A stretch of 39,241 bases of DNA from Nostoc sp. TH1S01 (GCA_018993265.1 JAGKSW010000153.1:1-39241), one strand, 5' to 3'. Shown: positions 8,501 to 20,400, counted from the first letter of the stretch. Made by a program: numbers and translations. The notes: a model not told the origin generated them from the letters alone.

Positions 8501-9798
8501 GGTGCTTCTTCCAAAACAACATGAGCATTAGTCCCCCCTAAACCAAAAGAACTCACTCCAGCGCGGCGGGGTGTACCATTTGTTTCCCATTCGCTAAGTT
8601 GGGTATTGACGTAAAAAGGACTGTTGGCAAAGTCTATTTCTGGGTTAGGTGCTTCAAAATGCAAACTAGGTGGTATTTGTTGATACTTAATAGCCAGAGC
8701 AGTTTTAATTAAGCCTGTCACTCCGGCTGCTGTATTTAAATGGCTGACATTCGGTTTAACTGAACCGATCGCACAATAATTTTTTTGATGAGTTTTGGCA
8801 CAAAATACCTTTTCTAAAGCGCGAATTTCAATCGGATCGCCCAAAGGTGTACCACTTCCATGAGTTTCAATATAGGTGATTGTTTCAGGGTCAAAGTCAG
8901 CGATCGCTTGAGCTTCGGCAATTACCTCTGCTTGTCCAGCTACGCTTGGTGCAGTGAAACTGACCTTTTCTGCACCGTCGTTATTAATTGCTGAACCTTT
9001 AATTACTCCATAGATATAATCACCATCGGCGACAGCATCCTCTAATCTTTTGAGAACCACTATCCCTGCGCCTCTACCAAAAGGCCCGCCAGAAGCTTTA
9101 GCATCAAAAGCACGAGTGTGCGCGTCAGGAGAGGCCATACCATCAGCTTGATAGAGATAACCCTCGATTTGTGGTACTTGGATCGCAATCCCTCCAGCTA
9201 GTGCCATGTCACATTGGTAACTCAGCAGTCCTTTACAAGCCAGATGAACAGCAACTAAGGAAGTAGAACAAGCACAACCAACACTGACACTTGGCCCCTT
9301 AAGATTCAATTTATAAGAAACTCTTGTAGGTATAAAATCTTTATCGTTACCAAGGGTAATAGGCAGATTTAGGGATTTGAGGAGGTCGGGATGAGAAGCA
9401 AGATTGTGAAATAAATAAGTGCTGAGGTTTCCGCCTGCATATACAGCAGTGAGATTATTTTCTACTTTTGGATCGTAACCCGCATTTTCTAAAGCCTCCC
9501 AAGCACACTCTAAAAAGATGCGTTGCTGTGGGTCTATAACTTCAGCTTCTCTAGGAGAATAACCAAAGAAAGCAGCATCAAACATTTCAATGTCATCTAA
9601 AATAAACCCGGCTTTCACATAGCTAGGGTCGCGTAAATCAACTGGATCTACCCCAGATGCGAGTAATTCTGCATCGCTAAAAAATGAAATAGACTCTACA
9701 CCGTTGCATAAATTTTGCCAAAATTGAGCTACATTTTTAGCTCCAGGAAACCGGCCAGCCATCCCAATGATTGCTATACCCTTTAATCGATTATCCAT
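5536..9798 (-). CDS. Type I polyketide synthase module KS-AT-MT-ACP
   Basis: This 1420-residue single module has a ketosynthase (about 1-430; Cys177 in CACSTSL; ETHGSGT and PNVSHLNTAAG histidine motifs, both slightly off consensus). An acyltransferase follows (about 560-870; Ser654 in GYSIGEY, plus HAFH), then a SAM methyltransferase (about 940-1300; glycine motif EIGGGTGTGT near 1126), then an ACP (Ser1363 in LGGDSL). There is no ketoreductase, dehydratase or enoylreductase, so the beta-keto group stays or is captured as an enol ether. The methyltransferase could add C-methyl, or O-methyl on an alpha-hydroxyl or an enol; the sequence alone does not decide. The gene overlaps the preceding PKS by 8 bases. 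The protein ends in a very acidic helix. A palindromic repeat is inserted in frame near residue 440. Confidence 0.95.
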   Translation of the reverse strand: MDNRLKGIAIIGMAGRFPGAKNVAQFWQNLCNGVESISFFSDAELLASGVDPVDLRDPSYVKAGFILDDIEMFDAAFFGYSPREAEVIDPQQRIFLECAWEALENAGYDPKVENNLTAVYAGGNLSTYLFHNLASHPDLLKSLNLPITLGNDKDFIPTRVSYKLNLKGPSVSVGCACSTSLVAVHLACKGLLSYQCDMALAGGIAIQVPQIEGYLYQADGMASPDAHTRAFDAKASGGPFGRGAGIVVLKRLEDAVADGDYIYGVIKGSAINNDGAEKVSFTAPSVAGQAEVIAEAQAIADFDPETITYIETHGSGTPLGDPIEIRALEKVFCAKTHQKNYCAIGSVKPNVSHLNTAAGVTGLIKTALAIKYQQIPPSLHFEAPNPEIDFANSPFYVNTQLSEWETNGTPRRAGVSSFGLGGTNAHVVLEEAPFLEQGCASTSLSASKERGRKHELLLLSAKTESALETATANLVNHLQQHPEQNLADVAYTLQVGRHLFTHRRAVVCQDISDAIIALQNPKRVLTNIQEANQRPIAFMFTGLGTQYINMALELYQLEPTFREHLDRCFALFQPLLGVDLKQVIYPPNQPVDNQEKPGINLRQMLGRDTQPIDPATEKLNQTYLTQPALFAVEYALAQLWMSWGVRPVAMIGYSIGEYVAATLAGVLSLEDAIALVAARALMIQKLPGGAMLAVPLTEQQVQPYLNENLSLSAVNGASQCVVAGTIQAVEELSQELRAKGLACRQLQTSHAFHSFMMGAIADSFTQLVKTINLQPPQILYLSNVTGTWITAAQATNPSYWTQHLCQPVRFADGLQQLWKQHNPIFLEVGAGQALSSLAKQCLDNIAGDDLVVLSSLRYAYEQQSDIAFILNTLGQLWLEGVKIDWSGFHSHERRYRLPLPTYPFERQRYWIEPQKLSPVEITSQPKSTSRLWQSLVEVGKRQASMGVANFDEQIFQEKREWCDRLCIAYIHLAISQLGVFQNRDRKYSLEELFAESKIIPPYKELLNRWLEILVEQGKLNQEQELFANLSPISAEFVNQLLIEVKAKWRDTPQPIELLQLYGENMVALLIGEKEPLEFHVSTLLKEGEFSVQQLPEDLYYNSIMRVCLEQALNVLPSDVNLRILEIGGGTGTGTAELLPMLPPQRTKYTFTDVGSFFLNTAKKKFSDYPFVKYELLDIERSPQEQGYSSYSFDVIVAFQVLHVSKNIGETLERLRSLLAPGGLLLLWETTQPRLEFEFIDALLMNPIEDAQGDRNMCNPFLSQEKWEQELKSHGFEQVIAFSEFAPFTDHIILAQATASAAFTDKNTVTQTNLTTHHSRPKLKNAYAPPTNELEQKLVEVYQEFLGIEQIGIHDSFFALGGDSLTGTVLISQLRTIFQIDLPVRLLFEAPTIAEFVLVIEEILIEELEELEETSDMQLSN
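8453..8483. repeat. Palindromic repeat inserted in frame in the second PKS gene
   Basis: The segment GGCGCTGAGCGAAGTCGAAG, starting at 8461, belongs to a class of small GCGCT...AGCGC palindromes that I know as dispersed in Nostoc-type genomes. Where the first PKS reads FLEKGSEGRKYKLLLL, this one has about ten extra residues (CASTSLSASK) between FLEQG and RGRKHELLLL. The extra residues coincide with the palindrome, which points to an insertion that kept the frame. It sits in the linker between the KS and AT domains. Confidence 0.6.
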
Positions 9799-12700
9799 AT
9801 TTATGCACCCTCCTCCTTTGCTTCATCTGTTCCATTTCTTCAGCGATCGCAGCTTCTTGTCTCTGGACACGCTTCTCTACTTGCTCAAACACAGGTTGTT
9901 GATTTTCTTGCTGATTTAAATGTTCTGCTAAGGCAGTTATTGTGGGATATTCAAATAATTCAGATGTTGATATCTTTCGGTTTAAAGCTGCTTGTAGTTT
10001 GCCCCGTACTTGCACCACAAGCAGTGAGTCTCCACCCAATTCAAAGAAATTATCGTAACATCCAATCTCTTGCAAACTGAGAACTTCTTGCCAAATACTG
10101 GCAATTAATTTTTCTGTCTCATTCTGCGGAGAAATACAGGGATTTTGTAAATTCGGTCTAGGATAAAGTAATGATGATTTGGCTTGTTGACTATCAGTTT
10201 TTGATGCCAAATTATCAAAGTTAATCCATTGTTGAATTCTCGCTGCTAATGCCCCTGTAGAAACAACTATTTGGCTGAATGTAGCATGATTCAATTTAAC
10301 ATAATTAACGATATTTGTAAAAACCTTTATTCCTTCCTCATGCTGAATGGCTAAACTAGCTAAGTTTGTCGAAATGTATGATTCTTTTTCTTTGCTAATT
10401 TGCCAACCATCCCAATTCACACTCACCCAAGTAACAGAACTAATCTGATTGTGTTGATAAACAAAATTATCCATGAAAATATTAGCAGCAGCATAAGCAA
10501 CAAATCCTAATCCCCCTAAGATTGAAGCAAGGGAAGACATTAATAAACAAAAATCTAGTTGGCGATTTTGGAGGATTTGCTCTAATACAATTACGCCTCT
10601 AACTTTGGCAGCAAATTGCAGATAGCAATCATGAATATTAGTCTGCTCAATATATGAAAATGACTGTCCTTCAGTAATCCCAGCCGCATGAATTACACCA
10701 TTGATTTGACCAAATAGTGATTCTCCTTGAGCAATCACATTTTGCATTTGTGCCAGATTTGCGACATCCGCGCTGATTGCCAAAACTTCAGCACCTAACT
10801 CTTCTAATGCTTGCAATTTTTTAATCTTGCGACTAATGCGATCGCTTGGATCATGAACGCTCAACCACTGCTCCCACTCTGACTTGGGAGGAATTACGGA
10901 ACGGCCTGTTAAAATTAGTTTCGCTTTGACTGTTTTTGCCAAATGTTCTGCTATTACAAGTCCAATACCACCCATTCCCCCAGTGATTAAATAAACTCCT
11001 TCTTCCTTTAATTTTGATACTTCTGCTGGAAATGTAGGTAATTGTATAGGTTCAAAAGTTTGGAGCCAACGATTATTTCCCCGATAAGCAACCACAGAAT
11101 CAAAATTATGACTAATCAATTCTTGCACTAGCAGATTTACTAGTTTCTGCTGCTGCAAACTTCTTTCCTCAGGAAGAACAATATCAATACTGCGACAATG
11201 AATATGAGAATATTCTTGAGGAATTACCTTTACCGCTCCCAGCAAAGTTGTCTTTTCTGGACAGAGAATTTCGCTTCCGGTTACTGATTGCATCTGATTA
11301 GAAATAACCGTGATTTGAACCTCGCTGGTAATATTTAATTTAGCTAATGCTTGGACTATGAATAGTAAACTAAAAAAGCCTTGCTCTTGCACAAGTTCCA
11401 GTTCTGCTGATGCTGATGCTGAATGATTTTGTGATGTAAGGCTCCAGAGATGAACTATTTTTGTTGGGAGATTATTTTGCCTGTGCAACTCTCGCAATAA
11501 ACTATCATAGTCACTACTTAGTTGAGGATTGAGGCTATATTGGCGATCGCTCAATTTGGTGAACTTTGACCCCGCCTTGATGGCGATCGCATCTTCTCCC
11601 AGTTGTGCAACTAAATGAGAACTAAAGCTCAACTCATTAGTAAATATTAAAGTTCTAGATTTTTTAACTGGTAATTTTTGCTGTTCTAAAGGCGTTGGCG
11701 GTAAAGATTGTTTCCATAAAGGTACATAAAACCAATCGTCTATATCAGGCTTTTTCGCTAATGGCTCAGATTTAGGACGTTCTTGTTCAATCCAGTAACG
11801 CTGACGCTCAAACGGATAAGTTGGTAAGGGGAGACGATGACGAGTCTCGCCGCTATAGAATTTTGACCAATCTATTTGTACTCCATATAACCAAAGTTTA
11901 CCTACAGAGTTCAGTAAAAACCCTACATCTGACTGCTTTTCTCTAGGATGGGGTAATGAACATAATGCGGCGGAATGAGAATGTTTTTTTGCTAAAGTAC
12001 CTAAGCTGCGTCCTGGCCCTACTTCCAGCAAGATATAATTTGGCTCTTGCAGTAATGTGGAGATACCTGCACTAAACTGCACCGTTTGTCTTAAATGTCT
12101 TCCCCAGTAGTGAGGATCTGTAGCTTGTTGGGCTGTAATCCAGGTTCCTGTAACGTTAGAAATAAAAGGAAATTGGGGAGGATTGAGTTTAACTTTGTGA
12201 ACTTCTTTAGTGAATGGTTCTAAAATCGGTTCCATCATCCCAGAATGAAAAGCGTGGGATGTATGCAAACGGCGACAATCTACACCTAATGCTGTGAGTC
12301 TTGCTTGAATTGCGTCTATCGCATCATGAGTTCCAGAAACGACGCAGGAGGAGGGTGCATTACTAGCAGCTAAAGATAAATTTTCATTTAATAGACTTTG
12401 AATTTCTACTGCTGACTGAGAAATTGCCAACATAGCACCAGCAGGAAGTTTTTGCATCAGTCGCCCACGCCTAGCAACCAAAGCTAAAGCATCTTCTAGG
12501 GAAAATACACCAGCAAGACAAGCGGCGACATATTCACCAATGCTGTGACCAATCATGGCACTAGGAGAAATCCCCCAAGACATCCATAATTTAGCTAAAG
12601 CATATTCAATTACAAACAAGGCGGGTTGAGCGATCGCAGTTTGTTGGAGTTTTTCTCCTACGGCTGGTGATTCGCTTTCCTGGGGATAAATAACTGTACG

Positions 12701-14413
12701 CAAATCCAAGCCAAGATGAGGTTGCAGCAATTGACAGCATAAATCAACCTGTTCTTGAAAAATCGCCTCAGTTTGGTAAAGTTCTTTACCCATATCCACA
12801 TACTGAGAACCTTGTCCAGGAAACATGAAGGCGATCGCCGGATGACCAGACTCTTGGTATCTAGTTAAAACTCGTTGCTGAACTGGCTCGTTCAATGCAT
12901 TTACAGCATCTTCAGTGTCTTGACACACCAGTATTCGCCGATAATTAAACTCTCTGCGCCCTACTTGCAAGGTATAAGCGACATCTGCAAGATTTAGGTC
13001 TGAGTGATGCTGGAGGTGGTTGAGTAAGTTTGTAGTTGCAGTCTCTAAAGCCGTTTCCGTCTTAGCTGAAAGCAGCAATAATTTATACTTTCTCCCCTCG
13101 CTGCCCTTTTCCAAAAAGGGTGCTTCTTCCAGAATGACATGAGCATTCGTTCCACCCATACCCAAAGAACTGACACCAGCACGCCGAGGGGTTAATCCCG
13201 GTTTCCATTGGGTTAGTTTTGTGTTGACGTAAAAAGGACTATTAGCAAAATCAATTTTGGGGTTGGGTTGCTCAAAATTCAGACTGGGGGGTATTTGCTG
13301 ATGTTGGAGAGCGAGAACCGTTTTGATTAAACCAGCAACTCCGGCAGCAGCATCGAGATGACCAATATTGGGTTTCACTGAACCAATCGCACAAAAACCC
13401 TTCTGCTCGGTATGGGCGCGAAAAACCTTGGTGAGTGCTGCAATTTCTATCGGATCGCCCAAAGTTGTACCAGTACCGTGAGTTTCGATATAACTAATAG
13501 TGTCAGGTTCAACCTCAGCCAATATCATTGCTTCAGCGATCGCTTCTGCTTGACCATCCACACTAGGGGCTGTAAAACCAACTTTTCCCGCACCATCATT
13601 ATTAATTGCTGCACCTTTAATTACTGCATGAATGTAGTCACCATCTGCAACAGCTTCACTCAATCGCTTGAGAACCACCACACCTAAACCATTACCAATA
13701 GTAATTCCCTGGGCTTTTGCATCAAAGGCGTAGCAATGACCATCAGGAGATAAAGTTCCGCCTGGTTCATGTAAATAACCAGTTTTTTGGGGGATATGAA
13801 TTGATACTCCTCCCGCCAAAGCCATGTCACATTGGTAATTTAATAAGCTTTGACAAGCAAGGGTGATACTTACTAATGAAGTCGAGCAAGCTGTTTGAAC
13901 AGTTAAACTCGGCCCAGTCAGATTCAATTTGTAGGATACACGAGTCGCCAGATAATCATTGTCATTTCCTATCGAAGTTTGATAACAAGTTACCGAGCCA
14001 ACACTATCTTTATTTAAATCAAAACTTAAATAGTTATTATGACTAGCACCTGCATAAACTCCAATACGTTCTTTGCACCTAGTAGAGTCATAACCAGCAT
14101 TTTCTAAAGCAGTATAAGCGCATTCTAAAAATAAGCGATGTTGGGGATCTGTACTTTCCGCTTCCTTGGGATTAATATCAAAAAATGCGGCATCAAATAG
14201 TTCAATATCTTCTAAAATAAACCCCGATTTTATGTAGTTTTTATCGTTAAGAAAAGATGAGTTGATGCCTGCGGCGGTTAATTCCTCATCTGTAAAATAG
14301 GAAATAGACTCTACCCCAGAGGATAAATTCTGCCAAAATTCTGCAATATTTTTGGCCCCAGGGAAACGCCCAGCCATGCCGATAATAGCTATCTCTTCTA
14401 TAGATTCACTCAT
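9791..14413 (-). CDS. Type I polyketide synthase module KS-AT-KR-ACP
   Basis: This 1540-residue single module has a ketosynthase (about 1-430; Cys176 in TACSTSL, ETHGTGT and PNIGHLDAAAG motifs), an acyltransferase (about 530-850; Ser624 in GHSIGEY and the HAFH motif, the pattern of malonyl-CoA-specific domains), a ketoreductase (NADPH motif TGGMGGIG near 1143; SS and YAAAN catalytic region near 1290-1310) and an ACP (Ser1463 in LGGDSL). It should add one malonyl unit and reduce it to a beta-hydroxyl. After an aminoacyl chain this gives a statine-like gamma-amino-beta-hydroxy unit. It follows the NRPS gene by 18 bases and overlaps the next PKS gene by 8, so the three are one transcription unit. 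Its basic C-terminal tail (residues about 1505-1540) looks like a docking helix. Confidence 0.96.
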   Translation of the reverse strand: MSESIEEIAIIGMAGRFPGAKNIAEFWQNLSSGVESISYFTDEELTAAGINSSFLNDKNYIKSGFILEDIELFDAAFFDINPKEAESTDPQHRLFLECAYTALENAGYDSTRCKERIGVYAGASHNNYLSFDLNKDSVGSVTCYQTSIGNDNDYLATRVSYKLNLTGPSLTVQTACSTSLVSITLACQSLLNYQCDMALAGGVSIHIPQKTGYLHEPGGTLSPDGHCYAFDAKAQGITIGNGLGVVVLKRLSEAVADGDYIHAVIKGAAINNDGAGKVGFTAPSVDGQAEAIAEAMILAEVEPDTISYIETHGTGTTLGDPIEIAALTKVFRAHTEQKGFCAIGSVKPNIGHLDAAAGVAGLIKTVLALQHQQIPPSLNFEQPNPKIDFANSPFYVNTKLTQWKPGLTPRRAGVSSLGMGGTNAHVILEEAPFLEKGSEGRKYKLLLLSAKTETALETATTNLLNHLQHHSDLNLADVAYTLQVGRREFNYRRILVCQDTEDAVNALNEPVQQRVLTRYQESGHPAIAFMFPGQGSQYVDMGKELYQTEAIFQEQVDLCCQLLQPHLGLDLRTVIYPQESESPAVGEKLQQTAIAQPALFVIEYALAKLWMSWGISPSAMIGHSIGEYVAACLAGVFSLEDALALVARRGRLMQKLPAGAMLAISQSAVEIQSLLNENLSLAASNAPSSCVVSGTHDAIDAIQARLTALGVDCRRLHTSHAFHSGMMEPILEPFTKEVHKVKLNPPQFPFISNVTGTWITAQQATDPHYWGRHLRQTVQFSAGISTLLQEPNYILLEVGPGRSLGTLAKKHSHSAALCSLPHPREKQSDVGFLLNSVGKLWLYGVQIDWSKFYSGETRHRLPLPTYPFERQRYWIEQERPKSEPLAKKPDIDDWFYVPLWKQSLPPTPLEQQKLPVKKSRTLIFTNELSFSSHLVAQLGEDAIAIKAGSKFTKLSDRQYSLNPQLSSDYDSLLRELHRQNNLPTKIVHLWSLTSQNHSASASAELELVQEQGFFSLLFIVQALAKLNITSEVQITVISNQMQSVTGSEILCPEKTTLLGAVKVIPQEYSHIHCRSIDIVLPEERSLQQQKLVNLLVQELISHNFDSVVAYRGNNRWLQTFEPIQLPTFPAEVSKLKEEGVYLITGGMGGIGLVIAEHLAKTVKAKLILTGRSVIPPKSEWEQWLSVHDPSDRISRKIKKLQALEELGAEVLAISADVANLAQMQNVIAQGESLFGQINGVIHAAGITEGQSFSYIEQTNIHDCYLQFAAKVRGVIVLEQILQNRQLDFCLLMSSLASILGGLGFVAYAAANIFMDNFVYQHNQISSVTWVSVNWDGWQISKEKESYISTNLASLAIQHEEGIKVFTNIVNYVKLNHATFSQIVVSTGALAARIQQWINFDNLASKTDSQQAKSSLLYPRPNLQNPCISPQNETEKLIASIWQEVLSLQEIGCYDNFFELGGDSLLVVQVRGKLQAALNRKISTSELFEYPTITALAEHLNQQENQQPVFEQVEKRVQRQEAAIAEEMEQMKQRRRVHKYG

Positions 14414-14431
14414 TTCCAGCCTACTCTTGCA

Positions 14432-17400
14432 TCAATTATTTTTGTCTTTTCTCTGCATCAAATTCTTTTGGCGATTTAAAGCTTGCTTCTGTTTCTGCGC
14501 TCGATTCTGAATCAAATTAAAAGCAGCTTCTCCGGTTGATTGTTGATGAAAATGCTCTGATAATTTGCTAATTGTTGGGTATTGAAATAATTCTACAACC
14601 GATAACTCCCTCCCAAAAGTTTCGCGTAATTCATTATGCAACTGCACAATCAGTAAAGAATTACCACCAAGGTCAAAGAAATTGTCATGAATGCCGATTT
14701 TATCTACCTGCAATATCTCTCGCCAAATTGCCGCAATTTTTTCTTCAACTTGAGTTTGCGGAGGTACATAAGCAATTCCCAAATCGACACGCGAATTTTC
14801 TGGCTGTGGGAGCGATCGCTTATCAATTTTACCATTAGGTAGCAACGGCAATTTATCTAATACTACATAGCTGCTAGGCAACATATAAGCAGGTAATTTT
14901 TCCTTCAAAAAACCGCGCAATTGGGGTACTAGCTTTTGAGGATCTGTAAGTTGCCGCAAATTACCGTATTCTTGCCAAGGTCGGATATTTTCTATTACTT
15001 GTAATTCTGCAAAAGCCGTTATTTTATAATCGGCACTGGTCTGAGTTTGCTGTTTAAATATTACATCATAGCAACCGTCTTCACCAGCACCAGACCAAAT
15101 AATTTCTACAGTGTATGGTATTTCTTGACTTAGTTGCCAGAGGTCTTCAGGTTCTAATCCCTGGTTAGGAGAATCTAGAAGAGTTTTTTGCAGATTGGCA
15201 ATTGTTTGTGATGGTTCAGCCGCTTCCATCCATTGCAAAATTTTAATTTCTTTGAATAAACGCGGATTAGAAAGTCTCTCTATTCGGAAATATTCTGGCT
15301 CTTTATCTAAAAGTAACTGACGAATTGCAGCTATACTTAATTGCTCTTGCTGCCAATCTATAGAAGGTATGTTTTGTATTGTTTCAACGGGAGTATCTAC
15401 ATAGAGAATAACATCATATTTAAACTTAGTTAGCTCGTTATTATATCGACCACCCTTGAGTTGAATTTGGACGTGACTAATTTGAGGTATATGTTGCCTA
15501 ATAGCCGTAAATAAAGCTGGGTCAATAACCAGTTCATTGTCAGCAGCAAGATATTCCTGAACTCGTTGCTTAAACTTATCTACAGTCAGAGAATCTGGTG
15601 CGCGATGTAGTTGCACAGAGGTATGAAAAGCTTCTAAAAGCGGTAAACTGCGAACGCCACCAATGAAAATTTGACCGCCAGATTTAACGAGATTAACTAC
15701 TTTTTGCAAAACATCGACTAAGTAATCAATGCTAGGGAAATTCTGAATAATTTCATTGAGAATAACTGTGTCTATTTCCTGCGATGTAATGTTCGTTAGG
15801 TCATGCGCCATTCCTTGTATTAGTTTGACCTTAGATAACAATTGTGGCTGGTTTTTGTCTAATTGCTGTTCCAGATATTGTAATGCTACCTCGGAAATAT
15901 CCATCCCACTGTAATGATGACAATGAGGCGCAACTCTAGACAAAATTAAACCTGTACCGCAGCCAATTTCTAACACCTGCTGAGGTTTTAAAGCCAGAAT
16001 TCGCTTGACAGTGCAATCTACACTTTCGAGAATTTCTGACTCTGGTAATGGCTGTTCGGTGTAGCTACTTTTCCAAACTCTTAAATTAATTGCAGGGTCA
16101 GAGGGAGAAAATTCCCAACTGTAAAATTGATCGTAAACTGTTTGGATTTGGGACAAATATTCAACTTCTGCGGTTGCAGATATTTCGGTATTAAGATGAG
16201 GATTATTTTGATTTGTAACTAAATAAGCTACTAATCGCTGTTCGCTAGGAATATCTTCTCGCAGTAAAACAACAGCATCTTCTACCAGAGGGTTTTGTCG
16301 TAAAACTGACTCAATTTCTCCTAATTCCACGCGAAAACCACGGAACTTAATTTGACTATCTAATCGTCCCAAGATTTCTAGATTACCATCAGGGAGATAC
16401 TTGGCGCGATCGCCTGTTTTATATAGATATTCTCTTGCTTGATGACTGAAAGGATTGGGTATAAATCTTTCGGCAGTTAAATCAGGACGATTTAAATATC
16501 CTCGCGCCAAGCCAATACCAGCAATGTATATTTCTCCAGGAATTCCTACCGGAACAGGTTGTAAATTCTCATCCAACAGATAAATTTTTGTATTTTGTAC
16601 CGGACGACCAATTGGTGTTTTCCTATCAGTAGAATTTTCTGGATTGACATCATACAGAGTAGTGCAGATGGTGGCTTCTGTAGGGCCATAACCATTAATA
16701 ATTTGCAATCCTGGAATTTGGTTTTGAATTGAAATTAACAGATTTTCCGCTATGGGTTCTACACCTACAAGTAACCTTTGCAAAGTTAGCTTTTTTGACT
16801 TTCCTGACAACCAATTAGAAAGTGCTTGAAGATGAAAAGGCGGGACATAAGCACTGTTGATTTGATTAATCTCTAGCCAATTTGCAAAGTTGCTACCATC
16901 AGAACGTATAACTTCAGGAACAATATGTAGAGTTCCTCCTGCTAACAGTGCAGAAAATATTTCATACACCGAAACATCAAAATTTAGGCTTGTCCACAAA
17001 CTACAAGCATCACCAGCTTGAATTTGCTGTCTGTTTGTAAAGTCTGCTAATAAGTTAACTACGCCCGAATGATGACAGCAAACACCTTTACTTTGTCCTG
17101 TAGAACCGGAAGTATAAAGTACATAAGCAAGGTTAGATGGTAAGGCTTGATTAACCAGATTTAGTTGATTTTCTTGAGTATTTACCTGCCAAGAATCAAG
17201 ATAAACAACTGTAGCCTTACTATGTAAACCTAACTCTTGATGCAGTTTTTCTTGAGTTAATAAAACCGCTACTTGAGTATCATGGAGCATAAACTCCAGA
17301 CGCTCTTGAGGATAGGTTGGATCTAGGGGTAGATATGCACCACCAGCTTTGAGAATTGCTAAAATCCCCACTACCATCTCTAAAGAGCGTTCCACACAAA

Positions 17401-20400
17401 TTCCTACCAAAACTTCAGGTTTTACCCCTAATTTCCGTAAGTGGTGAGCTAGTTGATTAGCTCGTTGATTTAGTTGATGATATGTGATTTTTTCTTGCTC
17501 AAATACGACTGCAAAATTATCTGGTGTCCTGGCTACCTGCTCTTCAAATAACTCATGCAAGCATTTATTTTGCCAATTATTACTGTGAGTATTATTCCAA
17601 TTAATGAGTAACTCTTGCTGTTCTGCTCTTGTCAATATTGGCAAGTTGGCGATAGTTTGCTCTGGATTTTGAACAATGCTTTCTAACAACGTTGTAAAAT
17701 GCCCAATCATCCGATTAATAGTGTCAGCATTAAACAAGTCTGTACTATATTCAATCCAACCAATCAGTCCTGCGGGAGTTTCTTCCATATCGAAACTCAA
17801 GTCAAGCTGTACTGTTCCGACATCAACAGTCAACCGAGTTAAAGTGATATCTGCGACTTGCAACACTGGTAATGGTGTATTGTGCAGCGCAAACCAGACT
17901 TGGAATAGTGGATGTCTACTTAAGTCTCGTTCTGGTTGTATCGCTTCTACTAGTTGGTCAAAAGGTAAATCTTGATGAGCATAAGCTCCTAAAGTGACTT
18001 CCCGAATTCGTTTGAGCAACTGTGTAAATGTCGGATTTCCACTCAGATTTGTTCGCAGGGCTAATGTATTGACGAAGCAGCCAATTAGTGGTTGTAAGTC
18101 TTTATAGTTGCGGTTAGCAACAGGTGAACCAACTAAAATATCAGACTGACCGCTATAGCGATAGAGCAACAGTTTAAACGCTGCTAAAAGCGTCATAAAT
18201 AAGGTTGTTCCCTCTTGGCGTGAGAGGGTTTTCAAGCCTGCGGTTAAAGACTTGGATAAGGCAAATTCTCGCTTGTTACCGATAAAACTTTGGATTGGTG
18301 GGCGGGGATAATCTGTAGGTAAATCTAATACTGGCAAAGGTTTACTTAATTGTTGTTCCCAATATCTGAGTTGAGAATTTAACACATCTCCTTGCAGCCA
18401 GTTGCGTTGCCAAACAGCAAAATCTGTGTATTGGATAGGAAGTTCAGTCAGTGCTGGGGGTTTTCCTGTAGAGAAGGCTTCATAAAATGCTGCCAATTCT
18501 TGGAGAAAGACTCCCATAGACCAACCATCGGCAGCAATGTGATGAATTGTCAGCAGTATGATATGCTCTGTCGGATGGAGTCTGACGAGGGTACAGCGAA
18601 GTAAAGATCCGCTTGTCAAATCAAAAGCTTGTCGTGCTTCTAAACGTATTAATCTGTCTAAAGCTGCTGGTTGCTCGGTTATTTCTAACCTCTCTAGGTC
18701 AATTATCGGTATACTGACAGTCAAACTCGGAGCAATAACTTGCAGAGCTTTTCCTTTTCTATTGGTAAAACTAGTTCGTAATACTGCGTGACGTTGGATA
18801 ATCGCATTCAAACTCTGCTCTAATATAGCAAGGTTAACAGAGCCAGTTAATTTTGCCGCGATCGCCATATTATAAAATGGGCTTCCTGGTTCTAACTGGT
18901 CAAAGAACCACAACCGTTGTTGAGCAAAGGAAAGAGGATATTCTTTAATATCTGTGTCAACTCGTGATATGGTCGGTAAGGCGATCGCTTTTTCTTCTTT
19001 AAGTTGTTCGCTTACCTGCATCGCCAATTGAGCAATACTAATACCATCGAGAAAATTAACTGCGGGTATTTGTACGCCAAAATTAGTTTCAATACAGTTT
19101 TGTAAATCAATTGCCATAATCGAATCTAAACCCAGAGTATTCAACGCTTGCTGGGAGTTGAATTGTGATGGCTCTACTTTTAAAATCTGCGCTAAAACCT
19201 GATGCAGATAAGCTTCTAAAAGTTGCGGATGAGTTTCTGATTTTGCCGCTAGAAGCACCTCACGCCGCAAATCATCGTGACGCTCGGACTCAGAATTAAT
19301 ACTTAATTTATCGTTTAAAATACTACTTTCAACTACTGCTAACTCACCCGCCAGAAACTGCATTCGAGTCGCCCGTCGTTGAATCTTACCACTAGAAGTT
19401 TTAGGGATACTACCAGGTTTAATTAAAACTACTGTATAAACTTGTACTTCATGCTCTTGTGTCACCGCTTGCCGAATGGCATTAATTACTTCTGCTAAAT
19501 TCGGTTTGGCGCGAAACTCTAATTCTTGGACAACTACTAACTTTTCTTCATTCTCTACTTCAACTGTAAATGTAGCACTAGCACCAGCCCGTAAGCATGG
19601 ATGACTGCGTTCGGAGGTTAATTCTATATCCTGAGGGTAAAGATTGCGACCTCTAACTATAATTAAATCTTTAGCTCTACCTGTAATGAAAAGCTCTCCA
19701 TCCTGCAAAAAGCCTAAATCTCCCGTCCGCAGAAAAGGCCCTTCTCCTGTATCTGATAGATAAGCCCGGAATGTCTCTTCTGTCTCTTGCTCCCGATGCC
19801 AATAACCTTGACCAACACTCAATCCTGATACCCAAATTTCCCCAATCTCATCAGGTTGACAAGCCTTAAGTGTTTCAGGATTAGTAATGACTACTTTTTG
19901 TTGTGGGATGACTCGACCACAACTGACAAAATGATATGTATTATCATCTGTAACCGCTAATTCTACAACTCGATTGCATTCTAATGCAGATTTCTCAATT
20001 GCTTTGACTAATGGTGCGGTAGCCTTATCTACACCTGATACCATGAGGGTTGTCTCAGCCATACCGTAACATGGATAGAACGCCTCTTTACGGAAGCCAC
20101 ATTCTGCAAACGCTTGTGCAAACCTTTCTAAGGTATCGTGACGAATAGGTTCAGCACCATTAAATGCTACACTCCAGCTACTCAGGTCAAGAGTTGCCTT
20201 TTGTTCAGGAGTGATTTTCTGCACGCATAAATCATAAGCAAAATTGGGGCCGCCACTGGTTGTCCCCTGATATTGCGAAATTGCCTGCAACCAACGATAT
20301 GGACGTTGGAGGAAAGCAGCAGGAGACATGATAATGCAAGGAAAACCCCCATACAAAGGTTGCAATATACCACCGATGAGACCCATATCATGGTACATGG

